Notes: generated from the letters alone by a model not told the origin. 44,970 nt of DNA from Azospirillum humicireducens (GCF_001639105.2 NZ_CP028907.1:478897-523866); one strand, 5' to 3'. Positions 33,298 to 41,462 are shown, counted from the stretch's first letter. Translations and numbers: made by a program.

Positions 33298-33622
33298 GAC
33301 CGAAATGCTATCCCACCTGCCGGCCAGTGTCATCGGCCGATGAGCCATCAAGGACCCTACATTCGCAGAACGCAACCATCGGATGATCAATCCTTCAGGT
33401 TATAGTTCCGTTTTGCGAGAAAAAAGCGGTGCTTGGCGGTAATGGCAGCGGCCAAGCCGGTGCTGAGACAATCGGCGCCACGGTCCGGGTGACGGAATCC
33501 CACAGGTGGACAATTCCCGTGCGGTACGAATATACTAGGATACGAGCATTTTTCTTTACCGGGCCGCGCAACGACAGCCCGGTTGCAAAACGAAGCGGAA
33601 CGGACAGGGCAACGGGAAAGCG
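33298..33622. promoter_or_regulatory. Divergent control region between tusA-like gene and ArsR-type gene
   Basis: The clearest plus-strand promoter is TGGACA at 33507-33512, an 18-base spacer and TATACT at 33531-33536, about 87 bases before the regulator's ATG. An A/T-rich, partly symmetric stretch (TACGAATATACTAGGATACG) covers the -10 box and could be the repressor's operator, giving autoregulation. An A-run near 33420 lies in the half that would drive the tusA-like gene. Confidence 0.5.
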
Positions 33623-34006
33623 ATGAAGATCGAGGATTTGCAGGCAAACGCCCGCCGGGCGAGCGCACTGCTGAAGGCGATGTGCAATGAGCGGCGCCTT
33701 CTTATCCTGTGCCACCTGAGCCAGGGCGAGCGGTCGGTGGGCGAACTGGAGGATCTGGTCGGACTGAGCCAATCGGCGCTGTCGCAGCATCTGGCCCGGC
33801 TGCGCAACGACAACCTGGTCCGCACGCGTCGCAGCGCCCAGAACATCTATTACTCGCTGAACGGTCACGAGGCCCAGACGATCATGACGACGCTGCACGG
33901 CCTCTACTGCCTCCCGGCGGAGGACGCAGCCGACGGCCGCGACGGTGATTCTGCGAATGATCCAGGCAGCGACACTTCCGATCTGCGCATCGCCGCGGCC
34001 GGTTGA
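33623..34006 (+). CDS. ArsR-family regulator, BigR/SqrR-like
   Basis: A 127-residue winged-helix repressor. The core matches the ArsR/SmtB fold: MCNERRLLILCHL as helix 1-2, SVGELEDLVGLSQSALSQHLARLR as helix-turn-helix, and VRTRRSAQNIYYSL as wing. Two cysteines, C30 in LLILC and C96 in LHGLYC, occupy the positions that form the sulfide/persulfide-responsive pair in BigR and SqrR; metal-binding motifs of ArsR or SmtB are absent. C21 is a third cysteine. The tail after residue 100 is acidic and disordered. The neighbouring sulfur-relay gene supports a persulfide-sensing role, which is an inference. Confidence 0.87.
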   Translation: MKIEDLQANARRASALLKAMCNERRLLILCHLSQGERSVGELEDLVGLSQSALSQHLARLRNDNLVRTRRSAQNIYYSLNGHEAQTIMTTLHGLYCLPAEDAADGRDGDSANDPGSDTSDLRIAAAG

Positions 34007-34044
34007 ACCAGCGAACCGCACACCCGCACCGAGGGGCGCAAGCC

Positions 34045-34440
34045 TCAGTCGCGCGCCAGCAGTGCCGCGGCCGCCAGCGCCACCCATCCCAGCATGAAAC
34101 TCCATCCTCCGGCGGGAGCCGTCATCGGCACCGGCAGCGGCCCCACCGTGGCCAACGCATAGAGCGTGCCGCAGAACAGCAGGATCCCGGTACAGAACAG
34201 CCATCCCGCCGCCCGCAAGGCCAGCAGCTGCGCGCCCGTCCGCCCGGACATCCGCCCGGCCAGCGCCACCAGCAGAACCAGCGCCAGCGCATGCGCCATC
34301 TGATACAGCCCGGCGGTACGAAACCACTCCTGCGCCTGTGGCTGGCCAGCCAGCCCATGGCTCGCATAGGCGCCGGCGGCGACCGCGACGGCGCCATTGA
34401 GCGCGGCGAAGACGATCCAGATGCGGTCGATCACTCCCAC
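34045..34440 (-). CDS. DUF423 family membrane protein
   Basis: A 131-residue inner-membrane protein with four hydrophobic segments. The N-terminus WIVFAALNGAVAVAAGAYASHGL and the segment TAGLYQMAHALALVLLVAL match the YgdD/DUF423 family, as do the LFCTGILLFCGTLYALA and GGWSFMLGWVALA helices. The function of the family is unknown. The start is a GTG at 34440 with AAGGGA upstream; a second GTG at 34434 is possible. It is convergent with the ArsR-type gene and divergent from the glycosyltransferase. Confidence 0.9.
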   Translation of the reverse strand: MGVIDRIWIVFAALNGAVAVAAGAYASHGLAGQPQAQEWFRTAGLYQMAHALALVLLVALAGRMSGRTGAQLLALRAAGWLFCTGILLFCGTLYALATVGPLPVPMTAPAGGWSFMLGWVALAAAALLARD

Positions 34441-34538
34441 GGACTATCTTCCCTTTCTTCCGATCACCCCAGGCCCATGGCCGGTGCTATCCTGAAGCCT
34501 GTCTACACGCAGGGCACCCGCGCGGGCAAGAAACGACC

Positions 34539-35297
34539 ATGACCACAGAGCCAATCCCAGCCACCCCGCTCGTCAGCATCATCACGCCCACCTGGCAGCG
34601 GGAGGACTTCCTGCCCCGCCTGCATGCCTGCATCGAGGCGCAGACCCATCCCGAGATCGAGTGGCTGGTGTTCGACGACAGCCCGCGCCCATCGGCCTAT
34701 CTGAAGCCGCTGGCGAATCCGCGGCTGAAGTATTTCTACTCGCCCAGCCGCTATGCCATCGGCGAGAAGCGCAACATCCTTGCCGAACATTCCAAGGGTT
34801 CCGTGATCGTCCATATGGACGACGATGACTTCTACGCGCCCGTCTATGTGGAGCGCGTGCTGGGCTGGCTGGAGAGGGGGCATGATCTGGTGAAGCTGTC
34901 GGGCTGGTTCCTTTACAGCATGGAACACCGGCGCTTGGGCTATTGGGACACCGCGCAAGGCGGCTCGCACCACCGTTGGGGACGGCAGGGCTGCCGCTAT
35001 GTGGACGCGGCGGATGCCCCGCCCTCCCCCGACAATCTCGACGGCTATGGCTTTTCCTACGCCTACCGCCGCGCGGTCTGGGAAGCGGTGCGTTTTCCCG
35101 CGGTGAATGCCTGCGAGGACGCACCGTTCTTCAAGGCCGCGCGCGAGCGTTTCCGCGTCGGCAGCTTTCCCGATGCGGAGGGGCTGTGCCTGCACATGCT
35201 GCACGCCCGCAGCACCAGCCTGTGCCTGCCGCAGTACGAACTGCCGCCGGTCCTGTTGGAGCGCCTGTTCGGGCCGGATGTGGCGGCCTACACCTGA
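34539..35297 (+). CDS. Family 2 glycosyltransferase
   Basis: A 252-residue cytoplasmic GT-A enzyme. The N-terminal nucleotide-binding strand VSIITPTWQREDFLPRLHACIEAQ is followed by the metal-binding acidic motif HMDDDDFYAP near residue 93. A possible catalytic-base segment CEDAPFF comes near residue 190. No membrane helix is present. Donor and acceptor are unknown; the closest use would be a cell-surface polysaccharide. It is a lone gene with no other sugar genes in direct contact. The end of a small minus-strand ORF overlaps it by ten bases. Confidence 0.83.
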   Translation: MTTEPIPATPLVSIITPTWQREDFLPRLHACIEAQTHPEIEWLVFDDSPRPSAYLKPLANPRLKYFYSPSRYAIGEKRNILAEHSKGSVIVHMDDDDFYAPVYVERVLGWLERGHDLVKLSGWFLYSMEHRRLGYWDTAQGGSHHRWGRQGCRYVDAADAPPSPDNLDGYGFSYAYRRAVWEAVRFPAVNACEDAPFFKAARERFRVGSFPDAEGLCLHMLHARSTSLCLPQYELPPVLLERLFGPDVAAYT

Positions 35298-35515
35298 ACG
35301 TCGAGGAACATGCCGCGGCGGTAGTTGCGCGGCAGGGTCAGCACCCCGTTGACCACGAGGGCGGCCAGTTCGCGCAGGCTGGGGATGCGCTGCCGCCCCT
35401 GCGGGACGACCCCATCCGCCCGCGCGCGAGCGCCGGACGCGGCAACCCGACCGCCGCCTGAGTCGGAGCGGATCGGCTCGTTCGAACGGTCGCCTGTGCG
35501 TCGGGTCTCAACCAT
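35288..35515 (-). CDS. Hypothetical small protein
   Basis: A 75-residue reading frame starting at an ATG with no clear ribosome site. The first 40 residues are polar and low in complexity. The last 35 (RIPSLRELAALVVNGVLTL and onward) have normal codon use and look like an amphipathic helix with a basic end, so this may be a real gene. It overlaps the end of the glycosyltransferase gene by ten bases on the other strand. No family is recognised. Confidence 0.4.
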   Translation of the reverse strand: MVETRRTGDRSNEPIRSDSGGGRVAASGARARADGVVPQGRQRIPSLRELAALVVNGVLTLPRNYRRGMFLDVQV

Positions 35516-35604
35516 GCGTGTCTGTTTACCATAAATGCGGCGGATGGAAAAGAGGAGGCGTCGCCTTCAAGCGCGGATATGGCCGCCCCCTGCCCCGCGG
35601 CCGC

Positions 35605-36348
35605 TCAGGTGTTGGACCAGCCGCCGTCGATGGCGATCGCCTGCCCGGTCATGAAGGCGGACTCGTCGGAGGCGAGATAGACGGCCAGCTTCGCCACCTC
35701 TTCCGCGGTGCCGAGCCGCCCCATCGGCTGGCGCGCTACGAAAGCGGCACGCGCGGTGTCGTAATCGCCCAGTGCCCGCATGCGGTCGTGCAGCGACGGG
35801 CTGTCCACCGTGCCGGGGCAGATGGCGTTCACCCGGATCCCGCGGGTGACGTAATCGGCGGCGACCGACTTGGTCAGGCCGACCACCGCGGCCTTGGTGG
35901 TGCCGTAGATGAAGCGGTTCGGCGCCCCGATGATAGAGGAGGCGACCGACGACATGTTGATCACCGATCCGCCGCCCGCCTCCAGCATTCCCGGAAGGAA
36001 GGCGCGGATCATCCGGTACATCGAGCGGACGTTCAGCGTGACGGAAAAGTCGAACGCATCCTCGTCGCAGTCCAGCACGGTGCCGGCATGGACATAGCCG
36101 GCGCAGTTGAACAGCACCGACGGCGCCGGCACCTCCGCCGCGAAGGCCTGGATCGCCACAGGATCGCAGACGTCGAGCCGGCGGGTGACGATGCCGGGGG
36201 TGCCGGCCAGATCCTCCAGCAGGCCGTCGTTGATGTCGGTCGCAAGGACGCTGGCGCCCTCTGACGCGAAGGCAAGGGCGGCGGCGCGCCCCATGCCCTG
36301 CGCCGCGGCGGTGACGATGGCGGTCTTGCCCTGCAGTCTTCCAGCCAT
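35605..36348 (-). CDS. SDR oxidoreductase, 2-keto-3-deoxy-L-fuconate dehydrogenase-like
   Basis: A 247-residue short-chain dehydrogenase. The cofactor loop is TAAAQGMGRAAALAF, followed by ATDIND (aspartate at the end of strand 2, favouring NAD). The NNAG motif is present as FNCAG, and the catalytic residues are in NMSSVASSIIG (Ser) and YGTTKAAVVG (Tyr-x-x-x-Lys). The segment FVTRGIRxNAICPGT and RQPMGRLG-type end recall 2-keto-3-deoxy-L-fuconate dehydrogenase and mammalian BDH2, so a hydroxy-acid substrate is likely; the exact one is inferred. It lies 13 bases after the amidase stop. The start at 36348 has GGAG nine bases upstream. Confidence 0.85.
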   Translation of the reverse strand: MAGRLQGKTAIVTAAAQGMGRAAALAFASEGASVLATDINDGLLEDLAGTPGIVTRRLDVCDPVAIQAFAAEVPAPSVLFNCAGYVHAGTVLDCDEDAFDFSVTLNVRSMYRMIRAFLPGMLEAGGGSVINMSSVASSIIGAPNRFIYGTTKAAVVGLTKSVAADYVTRGIRVNAICPGTVDSPSLHDRMRALGDYDTARAAFVARQPMGRLGTAEEVAKLAVYLASDESAFMTGQAIAIDGGWSNT

Positions 36349-36361
36349 GCCGGTCATCTCC

Positions 36362-37753
36362 TCAGCTTTCAAGCCAATGATGGACGAAGCCCGCCTCCCG
36401 CTCCAGCAGGCGGCCCAGGCGAATCAGGCGCCGCTCCTCGCCCGGCCGGGCGATCAGCTGGATGCCGAAGGGCAGCCCTTCTCCGCCGACCGGCAAAGTG
36501 AGCACCGGAAAGCCGATCAGCGTGACGATGGCGGTGACGCCAAGATAGTCGAGGATGGTCTCCACCGGCCGCCCGTCGATCTCCGTCACCTCGCCGTCCG
36601 CATTCGGCCAGGGCAGCACGCCGCAGGCGGGGGCGGCCAGCACGTCGATGTCCTCGAACAGCGCCACGAAGCGGCGGTATAGGGCGGTGCGGGCGGCCTG
36701 CGCCTCGAGATAGGCGTCGGCGGCGATGCCGGCGCCGGCCTCGATGTTCCAGCGGATGGTGTCGGTCAGATCGTCGCCATGTCTTGCCAGCATCGGCCCG
36801 AAGGCGTGTCGGGTCTGCGCGGCGCGCAGCGTGCGGAAGGTCGCCATGGCATCGCCGCAGTCGGGATGGCGGCGCGCCACCGGCCCGACGACGCGTTCCA
36901 GCCGGTCGACCGCAGCGGCGAAGCGTTCCCGCACCGCCTGGGAAACGGTGGCCGCACCGAAATCGGCGGTGGCGCCCAGCCGCGATTCCGATCCGTCGTC
37001 GCGGTCGCCGAACAGCGAGGTCGGATCGCGCAGGTCGCTGCCGGCCATCGCCGACAGCAGCAGCGCGCAGTCTTCGGTATCGCGCGCCAGCACACCGTGG
37101 GTCGCCAGCGTGTCCCAGCCCAGGGCGCGGCCCGGCGCCGGGATCAGTCCCGGCGTCGGCCGGATGGAGGCGATGCCGCAGAAGCTGGCCGGCACCCGCA
37201 CCGATCCGCCGAAGTCGGTGCCGTGTGCCAACGGCGCCATGCCGACGGCGACCGCCACCGCCGACCCGCCGCTCGACCCGCCAGAGGTGAGGGTGGGATC
37301 GACGGGGTTGCGGGTCGGGCCGTACAGGCGGTTGCGGCAAACGGCGCCGAAGCCGAATTCCGGGGTGTTGGTCTTGCCGATGACGATGCCGCCCGCCGCC
37401 TCGATCCGCGCAACGGCGATGTCGCTGCTGGCCGGCACATGTTCGGCGTAGAGCGCCGAGCCGTAGGTGGTGCGGATGCCGCCGGTGTCGGTCAGGTCCT
37501 TCACCGCCACCGGCAGCCCATGCAGCGGCCCGACCGGCGCCGGGGCGGCGTCCAGCGCCTCGGCACGGGCCAGGGCGTGGTCGGCGGCGACGGTGATGAA
37601 GGCGGACAGCGCCGGCTCCTTCGCCGCGATGCGCGCCAGATGCACCTCGACCGCCTCCCGCGCCGACAGTTCCCGCCGCGCCAGCCTTGCCGCCAAGCCG
37701 GCAGCGCTCTCCCGCCACAGGGCCCGCCCCAGGCCGTCATGTCCTGCGCTCAC
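36362..37753 (-). CDS. Amidase-signature family amidase
   Basis: A 463-residue amidase. The Ser-cisSer-Lys triad is visible: the lysine in LPVAVKDLTDTGG, and the serines in LTSGGSSGGSAVAVA with VPASFCG after. These enzymes release ammonia from amides, in either catabolism or detoxification. The substrate is not known. The start is a GTG at 37753 with an excellent GGGAGG site five bases upstream, which rules out the longer open frame. It forms an operon with the SDR gene. A perfect palindrome of the IclR type lies 47-67 bases upstream of the start and probably controls the pair. Confidence 0.9.
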   Translation of the reverse strand: MSAGHDGLGRALWRESAAGLAARLARRELSAREAVEVHLARIAAKEPALSAFITVAADHALARAEALDAAPAPVGPLHGLPVAVKDLTDTGGIRTTYGSALYAEHVPASSDIAVARIEAAGGIVIGKTNTPEFGFGAVCRNRLYGPTRNPVDPTLTSGGSSGGSAVAVAVGMAPLAHGTDFGGSVRVPASFCGIASIRPTPGLIPAPGRALGWDTLATHGVLARDTEDCALLLSAMAGSDLRDPTSLFGDRDDGSESRLGATADFGAATVSQAVRERFAAAVDRLERVVGPVARRHPDCGDAMATFRTLRAAQTRHAFGPMLARHGDDLTDTIRWNIEAGAGIAADAYLEAQAARTALYRRFVALFEDIDVLAAPACGVLPWPNADGEVTEIDGRPVETILDYLGVTAIVTLIGFPVLTLPVGGEGLPFGIQLIARPGEERRLIRLGRLLEREAGFVHHWLES

Positions 37754-37799
37754 AGCATCCTCCCGTTTCCGGCCCGAACCGTACCGCGAAACTGGCGGT

Positions 37800-37820
37800 A
37801 TGCGAAACAATGTTTCGCAT
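37800..37820. promoter_or_regulatory. IclR-type operator palindrome upstream of the amidase operon
   Basis: A perfect inverted repeat, ATGCGAAAC and GTTTCGCAT around AAT, sits upstream of the amidase start. The inner GAAACAATGTTTC agrees with IclR-family sites such as the KdgR box. The regulator gene itself is not in the window. The palindrome also lies 20 bases after the end of the HNH gene's stop-side region, but it has no T-tract, so a terminator is less likely. Confidence 0.6.
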
Positions 37821-37839
37821 GCCACGGGGCAGAGTGCCG

Positions 37840-38613
37840 TCAGCGCTGGCGGCCGGCCGACGCGCGGCAGTCGTTCAGGATGTTGCCGACGGTCACCCGC
37901 TCCCGCTCGTCCATCGCCAGCCCCCAGCGCGCCTTCACCAGGATCCAGTCGGCGACATAGAGGCAGATGCCGTCGCGCTTCGGCGGCAGCCACTCCTCCG
38001 GCCCCTTGGAGCCCTTGGCACGGTTGGCTTCCCGGCTGGAAACCAGGAGGGTTCGCGGATCGCTGGTGTCGTTGGCGTAGGCTGCGCGCCGTTCCCGGCT
38101 CCAGTCGTAGCCGCCGCTGGCATAGGCCTCCTCCAGCGGAACCCGGTGGTCGATGTCGACCATCTGGGGATCGGTGAAGCGTTCCCCGGTATAGGGGTCG
38201 ATCCAGTCGCCGGCCTTCACGCTGCAGCCCTTGGCGTCCAGCGTCGCCGGGCGGCGGGAGTCGCGGATCAGCACCTTTTCACGCGCGTTCAGACAACCAC
38301 CCTCCAGCGCCAGCCAGTGCGGCCACTCCTCCCGCTCATAGCCGCGGCGCCGTTCCGGCTCCACCCGGATGGCGTCGAGCTGGCGGGTCACCTCGGCATA
38401 ATCGATCCGGTCGGTGGCCCGGGCGACGATCGGCGGCGGCGGTTCGGCAATCTCCTGCTTGCGCGGCTGGCGGGGGCGCTGAGTCTCCTGGCCCAGCAGA
38501 CCGTCGAGCGTGCCGGGCGGCAGGACATGCAGCCGTTCCGCCAGTGCGACGGCGGCCAGCACGGCAAGCACGACGAACAGCCCCCGCAGGGTCAGGGAAC
38601 CTCGGCGGGCCAC
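37840..38613 (-). CDS. Exported or membrane-anchored HNH nuclease
   Basis: A 257-residue protein starting at a GTG. Residues 8-27 form a signal anchor (LRGLFVVLAVLAAVALAERL), followed by a Pro/Arg-rich linker to about residue 65. The C-terminal 190 residues hold an HNH-type core: CSVKAGDWIDPYTGE, MVDIDHRVPLEEAYASGGYDW (D and H of the metal site), then NDTSDPRTLLVSSREANRAKGSKGP. This matches secreted HNH nucleases of the DUF1524-like group. The likely role is degradation of extracellular or periplasmic DNA; this is inferred. It is a single gene. Confidence 0.8.
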   Translation of the reverse strand: MARRGSLTLRGLFVVLAVLAAVALAERLHVLPPGTLDGLLGQETQRPRQPRKQEIAEPPPPIVARATDRIDYAEVTRQLDAIRVEPERRRGYEREEWPHWLALEGGCLNAREKVLIRDSRRPATLDAKGCSVKAGDWIDPYTGERFTDPQMVDIDHRVPLEEAYASGGYDWSRERRAAYANDTSDPRTLLVSSREANRAKGSKGPEEWLPPKRDGICLYVADWILVKARWGLAMDERERVTVGNILNDCRASAGRQR

Positions 38614-38632
38614 CTCAGCGCACCCAGGACCA

Positions 38633-38755
38633 TTCCCCTCTCCCCCCCGGGGAGAGGGTTAGGGTGAGGGGGGGCCGATGGCCGACCGCATGTCGCGGCA
38701 CATCCCCCTCACCCCGGCCCTCTCCCCGGCCCTCTCCCTGGGGGGGAGAGGGGGA
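38633..38755. repeat. GC-rich palindromic intergenic repeat
   Basis: This stretch lies between the HNH gene and the epimerase. It contains CCCCTCTCCCCCC/GGGGAGAGGG, then TTAGGGTGAGGGGG, and in inverted order CCCCCTCACCCCGGCCCTCTCC and a second CCCTCTCCC/GGGGGAGAGGG hairpin. Together they form a long two-arm stem. Elements with this GGAGAGGGTTAGGGTGAGGG core are widespread dispersed repeats in proteobacterial genomes. A partial relative (CTCTCC/GGAGAG) sits near 12476-12496. Confidence 0.8.
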
Positions 38756-38830
38756 TTCCGACGCCGCCTTCGTCATGCTCTGCTCACCTGAATCTTTCGT
38801 CCCCCTCATACTCCGGTAGCTCGCCCGACC

Positions 38831-39775
38831 TCAAGGCATGCGGCCGGTCAAGGTGGCGCTCAGCCCCTGGAGAAGGCCGACCTGGCAGACCGTGTCGAAG
38901 GTGGAACGCATCAGCGACGGGTCGCCGATCGACACTCGGATGTCGCCGGCCCGCGGTTCCGAGTGGCGGCGGCGCACGTTGCTGCCGCACAGCTCCTGCA
39001 GGACGTCCAACAGCATCACCAGCGAAGTGGCGCGGCCGGTACAGAGATTGTACACCTGCGCGCCGGCAAAGCGCCGATCCATCGCCAGCGCCAGGATGCG
39101 CACAACATCGCCGACGAAGACGAAATCGCGGACCTGCTGGCCGTCGCCATGGATCTCCACATCCTCACCGCGCGCCACCCGGCGGGCGAAAATGGAGATC
39201 ACGCCGCTGTAGGGCGACATCGGGTCCTGCCGCGGCCCATAGACGTTGAAGAAGCGGAAACCGACCGTCGCCACTCCCTGGATCGACCATGCGACGCGGG
39301 CATGCATTTCGCAGCCCAACTTGTCGACGCCATAAGCAGACAGCGGACGCGGAAGCTCGTCCTCGCTCAGGGGCGTGTTGGTGTTGTCGCCGTATATGGC
39401 GGCTGACGAGGCGTAGACCACGGGGATCGGCCCGCCGCGCCTGGCGTCGCGCGCCGCCTCGAAGACGGTGACGGTGCCCAGCAGGTTGGTGCGGTGGGTC
39501 TCCGCCCACAGCTCCCGCGATTTCTGCACGGACGCGACGGCGGCAAGGTGGAAGACGCCGTCCACCCCTTCGCCATCGTCGCCGGCCATCGCCTCGCGCA
39601 CCGCATCGGGGTCGGCAACGTCGCCCACCACCAGCGCCGCCGCCTCCGGCTTGTTGTCCAGCCGGCCGCTCGACAGGTTGTCGAGGATCGTCACCCGATG
39701 CCCGTCGGCCAGCAGCCGGTCGGCCAGATGCGAGCCGATGAACCCGCAGCCGCCGGTGATGAGGTAGTGCGCCAT
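38831..39775 (-). CDS. NAD-dependent epimerase/dehydratase (UDP-glucose 4-epimerase-like)
   Basis: A 314-residue extended SDR enzyme acting on nucleotide sugars. The N-terminal cofactor loop is ITGGCGFIGSHLADRLL, with LDNLSSGR at the end of strand 2. The catalytic part holds YASSAAIYG and the YGVDKLGCE segment (Tyr-x-x-x-Lys), then FRFFNVYGPRQDP. The exact substrate cannot be fixed; GalE or a related sugar epimerase/dehydratase is likely. The start at 39775 (MAHYLITGG) fits. It is a single gene downstream of the DnaA-box region. Confidence 0.87.
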   Translation of the reverse strand: MAHYLITGGCGFIGSHLADRLLADGHRVTILDNLSSGRLDNKPEAAALVVGDVADPDAVREAMAGDDGEGVDGVFHLAAVASVQKSRELWAETHRTNLLGTVTVFEAARDARRGGPIPVVYASSAAIYGDNTNTPLSEDELPRPLSAYGVDKLGCEMHARVAWSIQGVATVGFRFFNVYGPRQDPMSPYSGVISIFARRVARGEDVEIHGDGQQVRDFVFVGDVVRILALAMDRRFAGAQVYNLCTGRATSLVMLLDVLQELCGSNVRRRHSEPRAGDIRVSIGDPSLMRSTFDTVCQVGLLQGLSATLTGRMP

Positions 39776-40269
39776 GGTCCGTCCAAGCCCTTCGTTCGTT
39801 GTGACCGGTCCCGCCGCAGCGCAGCGGAGCCGCCGGATTTCCCGCTCTAAGGGTCGGGACACAACCACAGGATCGCCAGACCATCTTCGGGATAGGGCAG
39901 CGCCTCAACCGGAGAGCCAGGCCGCCCGTTCGGCGAGCCGGCCGGCGAATCGGCCCGCGTTCCACCACGGCGGCTTCCGGATAGGCGCGACCGATGGTTC
40001 AACAGGGTTATCCACCAGCTTGTCCACGGTTCTGTGGATAACCATGGTCAAGCCCGCCAGCCGAAATCCGCGTCGGACCGGACACACTGGTGCAGAAATG
40101 CTGCTGCGTACGAACGGCGCTTGGCCCGAGCCTTTGCTGCACAGCACAAATTTCACCGACGCAAAAGGCCCCGCTGTGGCTTTCACGCCACGGCAGGGCC
40201 TTTCGACCGGGTCGAACGGGCCTGTGGACTAAGGCCCGGCTTCCGCTTCGTGCTTTGCTGCGCGCAGCA
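39776..40269. other. 494-bp intergenic region with DnaA-like boxes
   Basis: No gene is supported here. Near the middle, three DnaA-like 9-mers lie within 34 bases: TTATCCACC at 40009-40017, TTGTCCACG at 40021-40029, and a perfect TTATCCACA on the minus strand at 40034-40042. The outer two form an inverted repeat, GGTTATCCAC and GTGGATAACC. The end of the region holds a strong terminator. No AT-rich unwinding stretch is obvious, so an origin is possible but not shown. Confidence 0.55.
40164..40203 (-). terminator. Strong, near-symmetric terminator after serC
   Basis: A 17-bp stem with two imperfect (G-U type) pairs, AAAGGCCCxGCxGTGGC and its complement, encloses a six-base loop (TTTCAC on the plus strand). 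The A/T ends give a short U-tract in both directions, so it could work bidirectionally. It lies 67 bases after the serC stop. Confidence 0.8.
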
Positions 40270-41448
40270 TCAGGCCTGCTTGGAGCCGAGCATCTCCGCC
40301 TTGACGGTGGCGAAGGCCCAATCGAGCCAGGGCAGAACCGCCTCCATATCCTCGTTTTCCACCGTGGCGCCGCCCCACAGGCGCAGGCCCGGAGGCGCGT
40401 CGCGGTAGGAACCGGCGTCGAAGGCGGCCTCCTCCTTCTCCAGCAGCGCGGTCAGCGTCTTGGCGAAGGCGGCCTGGGTGTCCTCCGGCAGCGCGGTCAC
40501 CTCCGGATCGGTGAAGCGCAGGCAGATGGAGGTGCAGGAGCGGGTCGCGGTTTCCTTGGCGAGGAAGCCGGCCCAGCTGCTGGCCTCCGCCCACTCCGCG
40601 ACGATGCGCAGATTCTGCTCCGACCGGCGGATCAGCTGGGTCAGGCCGCCCAGCGACAAGGCCCAGCGCAGGCCGTCGATGGCATCCTCGACGCAGAGCA
40701 TCGACGGGGTGTTGATGGTGTCGCCTTCGAAGATGCCTTCGATCAGCTTGCCGTTCTTGGTCAGGCGGAAGATTTTCGGGAGCGGCCGGTCGGGCTGGAA
40801 GCTCTCCAGTCGCTCCACCGCGCGCGGGCTCAGCACCAGCATGCCATGCGCCGCCTCGCCGCCAAGCACCTTCTGCCAGGACCAGGTGGCGACGTCGATC
40901 TTGTTCCAGGGCATTGCCATGGCGAAGGCCGAGGAGGTGGCGTCGCAGATGCTCAGCCCTTCGCGATCGTCCGGGATCCAGTCGCCGTCCGGAACGCGGA
41001 CACCGGCGGTGGTGCCGTTCCAGGTGAAGACCACGTCGCGGCTGAAATCGACCGCCGACAGGTCCGGCAGCTCGCCATAGGGGGCGATCAGGTTGCGGAC
41101 GTCCGGCAGCTTCAGCTGCTTGGCGACATCCGTCACCCATTCCTTGCCGAAGCTCTCCCAGGCCAGCATGTCGACGCCGCGGGCGCCCAGCAGCGACCAC
41201 AGCGCCATCTCCACCGCTCCGGTGTCGGAGGCCGGGACGATGCCGATGCGGTAATCGCCGGGGATGGCCAGAACCGCGCGGGTGAGGTCGATGACCTCCT
41301 TCAGCTTGGCCTTGCCCGGCTTGGAGCGGTGCGAACGGCCGAGCAGTGCGCCATCCAGCGCGTCGAGCGACCAGCCCGGTCGCTTCGCACAGGGACCCGA
41401 GGAGAAGAGCGGATTGTTGGGGCGGCGGCTTGGCCGGCTGATCGTCAT
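40270..41448 (-). CDS. serC: Phosphoserine aminotransferase
   Basis: SerC transfers an amino group from glutamate to 3-phosphohydroxypyruvate in serine synthesis and also acts in pyridoxine synthesis. The 392-residue protein is of the alphaproteobacterial type: N-terminal PNNPLFSSGPCAKRPGWSL, substrate arginine/histidine region LLGRSHRSKPGK, and PLP lysine in TWSWQKVLGGEAAHG. The start at 41448 (MTISRPSRRP) has CAGGAAG upstream; the longer frame is not protein-like. serA is not adjacent here, unlike in many relatives. The leader shows three hairpins. Confidence 0.94.
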   Translation of the reverse strand: MTISRPSRRPNNPLFSSGPCAKRPGWSLDALDGALLGRSHRSKPGKAKLKEVIDLTRAVLAIPGDYRIGIVPASDTGAVEMALWSLLGARGVDMLAWESFGKEWVTDVAKQLKLPDVRNLIAPYGELPDLSAVDFSRDVVFTWNGTTAGVRVPDGDWIPDDREGLSICDATSSAFAMAMPWNKIDVATWSWQKVLGGEAAHGMLVLSPRAVERLESFQPDRPLPKIFRLTKNGKLIEGIFEGDTINTPSMLCVEDAIDGLRWALSLGGLTQLIRRSEQNLRIVAEWAEASSWAGFLAKETATRSCTSICLRFTDPEVTALPEDTQAAFAKTLTALLEKEEAAFDAGSYRDAPPGLRLWGGATVENEDMEAVLPWLDWAFATVKAEMLGSKQA

Positions 41449-41462
41449 GGGCGGACTTCCTG

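Noticed and set aside
39905..40186. A 93-codon minus-strand frame
   Set aside because: It reads through the DnaA-box cluster and the terminator stem, and the protein has no family features.
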